Below the pieces are notes generated by a model. The model did no database searches and was not told the DNA's origin. It saw nothing but the letters and a program-made list of their open reading frames with translations. Shown here in pieces: positions 56,626 through 64,000 of a stretch of 64,000 nucleotides of DNA. Each line of letters begins with the position of its first letter. The first letter of the stretch is position 1. Source of the stretch: Ctena decussata (lineage: Eukaryota > Mollusca > Bivalvia > Lucinida > Lucinidae); the NCBI GenBank assembly GCA_963989385.1, contig OZ022511.1, forward strand, positions 5,208,001-5,272,000, read 5' to 3'. The position numbers were made by a program, and so were the translations under genes.

Positions 56626-56952
56626 CTGATAGAAAAATCATGACCACACCAAAATAAGCAATAATGGCTGAAGCGTCTTTCCAGTCTGATCAATAAAAAG
56701 GAAACCAATCTGATAAGAATATTCACTTCAATTTGATTGCTTCATTCCTATTTATTTGCCAGAATAATTGAATTCTGTTTTGCAGTACATAAACTAATTT
56801 ACTTATAATGCTTATCTGCAGACGACTGGATGATGTCAATAACAATTCTATGAGTCGTCTACGCACACCGCTTTCAAGCAGAAGCGAACGCTTGATCGCG
56901 ACATCAATTCAACGTTGAAGCAAATGTTCATTTCGGCTTACCATAAACATTT

Positions 56953-57191
56953 TGAGCCGCGATACGACAAAACCAACAAAGTGGCATTTGCGCCCAGTGA
57001 AAACTCAGATCAGCCTGGGCACTCGCCTAGTCTGACCAAAGTATTCGCTGTCGGGTTGAAGATAGTTTAGACCCTTAGCTACCGTTTAAGCGCACTGCAA
57101 GGCCTCTAATCAGGCTGGGCGGATGCCCAGGCTGATCTGGGTCTTCGCTGGGCTCACTTGCCACTTTGTCGGTTTTTTCGTGTCGGGGCTG
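56953..57191 (+). mobile_element. Palindromic MITE, family P
   Basis: Ends TGAGCCGCGATACGAC and a damaged right end (GTGTCGGGGCTG). It has the full foldback body and central 'gatagtttagacccttagc'. Confidence 0.88.
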
Positions 57192-57350
57192 TTTTAAGTA
57201 CTTGGCCTTACCGGCCAGAGCACAATACTGCAGTCCCTGAACAGACTGCTCCTAAATGAAGAGTCGGAAAAGTTTGACCAGGGTTTACACTATTTGGAAT
57301 TACATAAGCATCCTCTGGCCGCTTAATTGCATTATACCATTTTCTTAAAT

Positions 57351-57396
57351 TACAATACAATACAATACAATAGAATACAATACAATACAATACAAA
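57351..57396. repeat. TACAA pentanucleotide microsatellite
   Basis: About nine TACAA units with one substitution and one 1-base insertion. Confidence 0.95.
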
Positions 57397-57642
57397 TACA
57401 TTTGTATAGCGCAAAAATGTATAATGAAATAATCTGTTGCGCTTCACACAGTTCACTTTTATCAATTTCACATTGTCAATGATAAATGATATTCTCAACA
57501 TGTTGCTATCTTTATTCTGTGGAATTGTAATCTCAATATTGAATAATTTGCATTTGAAACAATTGTACATTGTTGAAGTAGTGAGTTTTAGGCGACTATT
57601 TAGGCGTCCCACAGTTAGAATCTTTACGGTGTTCTTCCGATC

Positions 57643-57665
57643 AAAAAAAAAAAAAAAAAAAAAAA
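57643..57665. repeat. A homopolymer, 23 bases
   Basis: An uninterrupted A run. It is possibly a retroposon tail, but no body is recognised upstream. Confidence 0.95.
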
Positions 57666-57740
57666 CGAAGTGTAAGAACTCCTAGCGGTTCTATCCTAGT
57701 TTCGAGCTTAGTTAGACTGAACTAATTATAAGCATATATA

Positions 57741-58335
57741 CTAGCCAAAAGTTCTAACCGGCCACTTAGTTTTTATCATTTTTCATCAGTGCTGTTAGCA
57801 ATCTGACAGTTCAGTTTGCAGCAACAGATAGGCAAATATGTCGGTAAACCATGCCACTAAAAGGTTTATGATTATTCAGCCAACCGTATCTAGGAGGCAC
57901 AGACGAACTCGGGTAGCCCCATTTTCTAAATTAACAAGAATTATCATTGAGTGGTGGGATAAGTTTTAATATTTCGACCCAAAACGACCACTGTCATGCT
58001 CGAAGTGTTCATTTCTTCATAAATCTGTTTCTTCAGTCATTTGTTTTACTAATGAAGTGGTTTTGCTTATGTAAATTGGATATTTCAAGAAGAGATTTTT
58101 TGTTTGTTTTTCAAATTTTTTGACGAAATGCTGATTTTTTTTTAATTTTAAAAATGGAGGTACTTGTGTTCATCGGCGCAGCCTGGATGAAATGTTTAGA
58201 ATTTTGCCAAGCCTTTTAATGGCTAAATTGACTGACACATCTGCCTATTTGGTGCTGTAAATAGAACTGTAAGATTGTTTGGGGTTTTGAAGAAAACCAA
58301 TAAAATGTCAGTGGCCAGTTAGAACTTTTGGCTAG
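57741..58335. mobile_element. 595-bp mariner-like element with 26-bp TIRs and TA duplication
   Basis: Ends CTAGCCAAAAGTTCTAAC and GTTAGAACTTTTGGCTAG are inverted and continue as CGGCCACT/AGTGGCCA with one mismatch. TA is on both sides (57739-57740 and 58336-58337). No transposase is recognised in the interior, so it is non-autonomous. Confidence 0.85.
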
Positions 58336-58468
58336 TAGTATAGTTACAAAGAATATCGAGCAATGCTGGTTATTGATTCAATCATATATCTCAATTTTTG
58401 GCTTTTCATCAGGCATTTATCAAGCGTGCTGAACATAGTTTGTGACCAACTATTACGTTTACACATCG

Positions 58469-59341
58469 AGGGCTTAGTGCAAGACTAGTCTAACTCCATA
58501 TTTTGAAACTTTTCAGGAGAAGCAAAAAACTGATTATTATAGTACATAAACAAAATATTAATATGAAATTTGACACATTTACATAAAATATGGGAAGAAA
58601 TGCTTACATTATTCCATTTATTCATCTATTCTTGTTAAATTAGGTTTTAAGTGACTTAGACCACTTTTGCGCTGAAAAGTTTAGTGCAAGACTAGTCTAA
58701 CTTGAGATAGACTTTTTTCAAATGCAAAATATAAGTGCATTATAAAACAAATTTTAACAATTTTTACAGTTTGAAGGCAAAAACTCAATAATCATGAGCT
58801 GTGACATAGCTATTTAACAACTTTAATCATTTTAAAATGACAATTTATATAACTTTTTATTTGTTAGTGCAAAACTAGTCTAACTTCAAATCCACTTTTT
58901 CTTAGTGCAATACTAGTCTATCTCAAGATAGACTAGTCTTGCACTAAGAAAAATGAGGAAAATATTTTGAAATGAAAAGATTCCACGTTTTACTACCAAA
59001 AAACTGTTTACTAAAGTGTTAAGAAAACACTGTACCTAGACCTACAAACAGTAAGACTATAAGAACTTGTATCTAAATTTATAAAACTGAAAACTTAGCC
59101 ATTTATCCATAGTATGCTCTTTAAAATCGAATTCGTCTCATTGTAGTTAGACTAGTCTTGCGCTAAAGATTTGGCTCATTTGGCTCCTAGACTATTTTTA
59201 AATTAGGAATAAAAACATTTTTTGTAAAAACATAAATCTTATTATTTTCAAAGAATGTGTATTTGACCACGAAGTTTTCAAAACTGCAAAAAAGTGAATT
59301 TGTGAAAAATAGTGAGTTAGACTAGTCTTGCACTGAGCCCT
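58469..59341. mobile_element. 873-bp inverted-repeat element built on a repeated 22-bp motif
   Basis: TIRs of 28 bp (58469-58496 and 59314-59341) differ at one or two bases, starting AGGGCTTAGTGCAAGAC. The inner motif TTAGTGCAAGACTAGTC plus TAACT occurs in direct orientation at 58474, 58681, 58864 and 58902, and inverted at 58926, 59145 and 59315. A central head-to-head pair forms a 46-bp palindrome. No coding capacity, and the target duplication is unclear. Confidence 0.8.
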
Positions 59342-59665
59342 AGACATATATAGTTATAGTTTACATGCAAATGCTAATAATTATTAACTTTAAAAAACGT
59401 CCATACAGATCAGGGGCTAATAACATCTGATTATCCTTTACATGACTCGGGTGTTACAGAGCAACCGTATCTTAGGCACAGCAAACGAAGGCGACCTTTG
59501 GCTGTCGGGTACAAATACAAATGGGCATTCTACTGCAGACTGGTTGGCTTCGGTGGCACAGTTTTCATTTCTTTCTTCTTTTTTCTGTTAAAGTTCAATG
59601 GAAAAAGGAACAACAACAACAAAAATAGAAAATAACTAGAAAACTGTGTCTGTAAGACACTAATG

Positions 59666-60736
59666 ATGCCCCCGTGCAGCGCCTGTCACATGATATGTAT
59701 ATCCATAAAGCACCTACAAAGAATCCATTGAAAACGTAACCTGCCATGAAAAAAAAACTGCCCAAAATGACTAAGTTAAAAAGGCTGTGATTCTGTCAAA
59801 ATTAATTCTAGACCTATCAATATGCCTCATCATATCTTCAAATATGTCCACCATATGTAGACAAGGTTTGAAAAAGATCCATTGAAAACTGTGGAGCAAG
59901 TTGATAACACAAAATCCATACCCTACAATGCAAAATTTCCCTAGAATGACTAAGTTCAAAAGGCCATAATTCTGTCAAAATTAATTCTAGTGCCATCAAA
60001 AACCCACATGCACATCTTCAATACATTCACAGCATGTATGCAAAGTTTGAAAAAGATCCATTGAAAACTGTGAGAGGAGTTGATTACACAAACTCTATAC
60101 CCTACAAGGCAAAAATTTGCCTAAAATGACTAAGTTCAAAAGGCCGTAATTCTGTCAAAATTAATTATAGGTCCAACAAAAATCCACATGCACATTTTCA
60201 ATATGTCCACAACATGTATGCAAGGTTTGAAAAAGATCCATTGAAAACTGTGAGAGTAGTTGATTACACAAACTCTATACCCTACAATGCAAAAATTTGC
60301 CTAAAATGACTAAGTTCAAAAGGCCGTAATTCTATCAAAATTAATTTTAGGTCCAACAAAAATCCACATGCATATTTTCAATATGTCCATAACATTTATG
60401 CAAGGTTTGAAAAAGATCCGTTGAAAACTGTGGGAGAAGTTGATTACACAAACTCTATACCCTACAATGCAAAAATTTGCCTAAAATGACTAAGTTCAAA
60501 AGGCCGTTTTTCTGTCAAAATTAATTATAGGTCCAACAAAAATCCACATGCACATCTTCAATATGTCCCCAACATGTATGCAAAGTTTGAAACAGATCCA
60601 TTGAAAACTGTGGGAGGAGTTGATTACACAAACTCTATACCATAAAGCGTGACGAACAGACAGACGGACGGACGGACAGACGGACAGACAGACAGGGGCA
60701 AATCTTAATGCCCCCTGACTATCGTCACGGGGGCAT
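59666..60736. mobile_element. Tandem-cored element with TIRs, microsatellite and terminal hairpin (Helentron/pearl-like)
   Basis: Starts ATGCCCCCGTG (59666-59676) and ends CACGGGGGCAT (60726-60736). Five to six units of 180 bp lie between, marked by 'gatccattgaaaactgtg' at 59878, 60057, 60237, 60417 and 60597. A GACG-type microsatellite (60655-60697) precedes a terminal hairpin TGCCCCCTGA...TCACGGGGGCA. Architecture matches 34438 and 48927. Confidence 0.8.
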
Positions 60737-62026
60737 AATAAAAAAACATGTTTATGCATGCGTATATTCTTGAAAATGTGCTTCCAAATCACGTTGGAAG
60801 TTTATATAGGTAGGAAATTTGGATTCTAACTTACTGACCGCTGACTAAATTTTTTTGTTTAGACCAATTTAACTCGGTTTCCGATTGTTGTCACGAACCT
60901 TCAAAAGTAGTAACACAGATATATTTATATAATAGAGAATTTTATAATTATATAGGCTTGATACGTCTTGTTTAACATGTGGACTGCCTTTAATAAGCAG
61001 GCGAGAGTTGAATTTCCGCACGCCCAACCCACCTCGGCTGCTGCGGGATTCTGTAAAAGACAGATTCTCACTGTCGTACTATTCTCAGATAGTTTTCTGT
61101 CAGCCAAACCAAGAAAACTGGTACCTGTAAGAAATTGTGTCCGACGAGGTTGTTAGTCTTTTCAAACACCGAAATAAGAGTAACACTTTAAGCGCCAGTA
61201 ACGAAAATAACAGATTAAGCAAACAGCGTAGATTCCGATTAGACAGCTCGTCTAGGTTTATACTGTTTGCCCCCTAATTTTCTTTTTATTCTCAATAATT
61301 ATAATATAGTTTGAATGAAACATATTTTAAAATTTTGCAGACGTAAATTTTATCGTCTGCTTTATGGCGTTTAAGAGATTAAACTGCAGTAGGCAAATAG
61401 TTGGTTTATCAGAGAAAATAAAGAACAACAGGTTAGTGATGGACCTACTTAATTTGTAACAGCACGATAGATCACTCGTTTATTCAGGAAGGCCAGTTTC
61501 AATTAACGTCTTCTTTCGAGAAGAAATCCACTGTATAATCAGGACAGATAGCCAAGGGAGCCCCACCTTAAGAAATTGAGGCATTGCATGTTTGGGCAGC
61601 CAACAGCTGTATTAGCCTGTGCAGCCGCATTACAGTCCTCCCAGTTGAACAACAGCAATAGTATGAGCACACATGTAATCGGAAACCTGTAGAGCAATCA
61701 TCAAAGATTTTATCAGACTGCGCATGCGCAGTCTGATTTAAATCCTTGTTGTTTGTGCATGTCGTTAGGCAGATTTTCTCCTTTCGAACCTCAAATAAGC
61801 TTTGTTTTGTATGTGGCATTAAAGTTATTCTATTGATCAAAAACGTCACTGAACTGGCGAAATGAAGGTCTATTACATTGTTGTGATTGAATTGCAAATT
61901 GGTCATTATTCCAATGACTGAAAAGGGGCTTAAGACGGTTTATTTCCTCTATTTATCATTCATCGTATTTAGGAAAGATTTAGAAAGAAGTAATTGTTGA
62001 TATAGTTAATGATTAGACAATCAAAT
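60737..62026. other. No gene recognised; one perfect palindrome
   Basis: AT-rich sequence with a somewhat GC-richer patch at 61000-61150 carrying a 62-codon frame of unknown nature. The 26-bp palindrome at 61712 is listed separately. Short frames at 61568-61906 have no motif. Confidence 0.45.
61712..61737. promoter_or_regulatory. Perfect 26-bp palindrome containing an NRF-1-type site
   Basis: ATCAGACTGCGCA and its exact inverse complement meet at the centre. The middle TGCGCATGCGCA (61719-61730) equals the vertebrate NRF-1 consensus YGCGCAYGCGCR. NRF-1/ewg factors are conserved in animals. No gene start is visible nearby, so function is unproven. It could equally be the loop-less centre of a foldback repeat. 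Confidence 0.35.
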
Positions 62027-62290
62027 ACAAATTTAAAGAGTAACTACACTTCAGGAACTGACTGAATCAGATCCAACTTTCAAGTTTCAAGTTTATTCAG
62101 TACTCTCAGGTTTACAACATAGGTAAACAACAAGAGAATCACAAAAGAAGAAGAATCCCAAACCCTATCCCCAACATCAAAGGGAAAGATTGACAAAGAC
62201 ATCCCAACAAACAATAAATTACAAGTGATAAGCCGAGTCAGCAGCTCTTTCCCAAATAGGTGGCAACTCAGCTTTCTTTATTGAACTAAA
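62027..62290 (+). mobile_element. SINE-like family S copy with an 84-bp internal insertion
   Basis: Matches 13985-14156 and continues further ('ctttattgaactaaataattt'). Between 'cagatcc' and 'caaaccc' it holds 84 extra bases (62075-62158, 'tttcaagtttcaagtttat' and on) bounded by ATCC repeats. The other copies lack it. Confidence 0.8.
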
Positions 62291-62770
62291 TAATTTAGAC
62301 CAAAAGAAGGGTTACAATTATACAAAGCTTGCACACAATGACTGTGCACGGCATATTCAGAAACACCTTCGCGACAATGTCATCCTGGAATCCTGCCATG
62401 GTACATGTGTATCACATGAATAAAATGGCCTCCATGCCCATATATTGTAAAAAAAAAACTTCAAATATCTGCTTCTCCAGAACCGAAAGGACTATGACCT
62501 CAAAACTTGGTATGTTTCATTGAGCACTCAGGCCTATCATAATGTATACAAATCATGACTTTACATTTACTTTGACCTAATTTATGGCAAGGTCAGTTTT
62601 GATGCGTTATGCTTTTATATGGGAAAAATGCTTAAACAGTGGATTTCTCAGAAGCTACTTAAGTCTCAGGTATAAAATGGACACACAGGAAAAAGCAGAA
62701 CGAATAGTATCAATACTGTAAGCTGCGGTGAAACAAAAAACATGCATAATAGGAAAATTCTTACGCTTTG

Positions 62771-63010
62771 TTTCGCATTTTACTTACACGTACCATGCGG
62801 GTCGCTGGTCAAAGCACATGGCTCATGGGACGAAGTGGTGCTACATATCACATGATTCTGAACATCAACAATCTTTGTGTGTAGACCAAGTTTCGCATTT
62901 TACTTACACGTACCATGCGGGTCGCTGGTCAAAGCACATGGCTCATGGGACGAAGTGGTGCTACATATCACATGATTCTGAACATCAACAATCTTTGTGT
63001 GTAGACCAAG
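62771..63010 (+). repeat. Perfect 120-bp tandem duplication
   Basis: 62771-62890 is repeated without a single difference at 62891-63010. Because 120 is a multiple of three, a 117-codon frame (62728-63081) runs through both copies and reads VSHFTYTYHAGRWSKHMAH in each. The frame has no recognisable similarity or exon signals and may be fortuitous. Confidence 0.97.
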
Positions 63011-63200
63011 CTGTGCAAAAATATAAATATTTATTTACTAATATTATTTTTTTTAATTGTAGAAAACTAGTACTTATGTAAAATGAACATGTTAGACGAT
63101 GTTAAAGGTTCACACTTTGTAATTTCACTTGCTAGCTATAGCTTTTGACTCCAACAGCTTGAATATGACTAAATGTACATGTGGAAGAGAGCTTATTTAA

Positions 63201-63360
63201 GGAATAAATTTCATTTTTTTCTGGTGTTTATCGAAGTAAAAACTACATTGGGTCGCATGCAAAGTAACTGAACCCCGAAGGGGGTCGTGTAAACTTTGCT
63301 AGCGACCCAATGTAGTTTGTACTTTCATAAACACCAGAAAAATTAAGTTCATTGCTTATA
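63201..63360. mobile_element. Foldback MITE of about 160 bp
   Basis: Arms 'ttttctggtgtttatcgaag' and 'ctttcataaacaccagaaaa' are inverted and continue through 'actacattgggtcgc'/'gcgacccaatgtagt'. The loop contains 'gaaccccgaagggggtcg'. The right part of this region (to 63585) again has 'aactacattatg', so further copies may be near. Confidence 0.8.
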
Positions 63361-63703
63361 TTTACATTATTTTCTATCTATCAATTGACCACAAATTTGC
63401 GTTAGGGTTAGAGTTATAGCAGAAAAGAAAATTATACGCTGTTTATCTACTAACAGCGGAACAGCGTCAATAACGTCATAACGTCGACTACGTCCAATCA
63501 GATTGGAGAGAAACTTGGTTCATTTTGACGTCATGTTACGTCTCGTGAACCGATGTTGTTATTGAAGTATAAACTACATTATGTTTTAATGGTTTACCAT
63601 AGGGCTTTTCTATAAATGCACGGATAATGTAAATATATGATATATGTATGTATAAGAATTTTTCTAACATCAACGCCTAAACCACAAACAGATAAAGGTT
63701 CTA

Positions 63704-64000
63704 ATAGCCAAGTGGCCCTGCCCGCCGTACCTTGGGTACAGCTTTTGAAAGACGGAGTCCGCTGCCTTATCCTTGCCTGCTTCATAAACGATTCCCATTT
63801 ACTGCTGGGTCGACGAAGTGTTTCTCAGTCGCCTGCTAGCCGAACAGCGACCGATTCGAATCCGCATAACAGAGCGCCCTCATACAGCAAATGAGTAAAG
63901 TAAAAAGTATACAAAGAGAAATAACTGCAAAGACGAGAACTGCAAGCACAATACAGCTTTATCTCTTCCTTCGAGCTGTGGAGTATATTTCAATGAAATG
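63704..64000 (-). mobile_element. tRNA-derived SINE body joined to family S start, cut by the window edge
   Basis: The plus strand carries 'tagccaagtggccctg', 'gctgccttatccttgcctg', 'cccatttactgctgggtcga' and 'ccgattcgaatccgc', aligning with 12990-13195 and 24035-24260. It continues at 63898 with 'aagtaaaaagtatacaaag', the start of family S as at 19451. The tRNA-like head is eroded. The junction supports one composite SINE type. The strand given is that of the tRNA-like promoter. Confidence 0.55.

Noticed and set aside
57208..57612. 134-codon minus frame with a YCIVFYCIVLYC stretch
   Set aside because: The repetitive peptide is the translation of the TACAA microsatellite, not a membrane protein.
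62728..63081. 117-codon frame as a confident gene
   Set aside because: No recognisable similarity, splice signals or promoter. Its length comes from the 120-bp duplication, so it is kept only as a finding.

Overview
The window looks like repeat-dense, non-coding nuclear DNA of a bivalve mollusc, possibly a venerid clam. The evidence is AT-rich sequence, no long open reading frames, and repeat types that I recognise from memory as typical of bivalve genomes: tandem-cored elements ending in ACGG-type microsatellites, blocks of the 'tgacctagtgacctag' type, tRNA-derived SINEs and many foldback MITEs. No complete host protein gene, rRNA or functional tRNA is supported. The best hint of a host gene is one possible start-codon micro-exon near 1.3 kb. 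All coordinates, homologies and boundaries come from reading and aligning by eye.

Layout. 0-7.2 kb: the left edge carries a partial copy of a retroelement 3' end, then a foldback MITE. A decayed endonuclease/reverse-transcriptase LINE follows at 1885-3976. It is split by about 2.9 kb of inserted DNA that includes a SINE with a three-times repeated body, and its C-terminal part resumes at 6904-7170. 7.2-32.2 kb: two direct paralogous blocks, A (7160-16110) and B (18985-32218), are diverged copies of one segment. They are separated by a spacer with a TA-flanked 905-bp mariner-like element. A and B differ mainly by clean insertions of SINEs, MITEs and terminal-inverted-repeat elements, so each copy serves as the empty site for insertions in the other.

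The standout feature lies in the B-specific insertion at about 28.93-32.12 kb. It is an array of just over seven 374-bp units (29006-31663), and each unit carries a type I hammerhead ribozyme core on the + strand. All conserved core bases are present: CUGAUGA, a 4-bp stem II, GAAA, a very short stem III, a GUA cleavage triplet, and a closing stem I. The organisation matches metazoan retrozymes or ribozyme-bearing satellites. Cleavage at every unit would release 374-nt monomers. One site alternates A/T through all seven units, which suggests amplification through dimers.

32.2-64 kb: this part holds several tandem-cored elements with terminal hairpins (34.44-37.33, 48.93-49.54 and 59.67-60.74 kb), whose structure resembles non-autonomous Helentron/pearl elements. 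A 3.2-kb tandem-cored element with perfect 15-bp terminal inverted repeats lies at 44.4-47.7 kb. There are foldback MITEs with a CTG target duplication, more copies of a 238-bp palindromic MITE family, an 873-bp element built from seven copies of one motif in both orientations, a perfect 120-bp tandem duplication, and a perfect 26-bp palindrome containing an NRF-1-type consensus. Nothing suggests a cooperating set of protein genes. The only likely functional RNA chemistry is the hammerhead array, which would rely on LINE machinery in trans to move.
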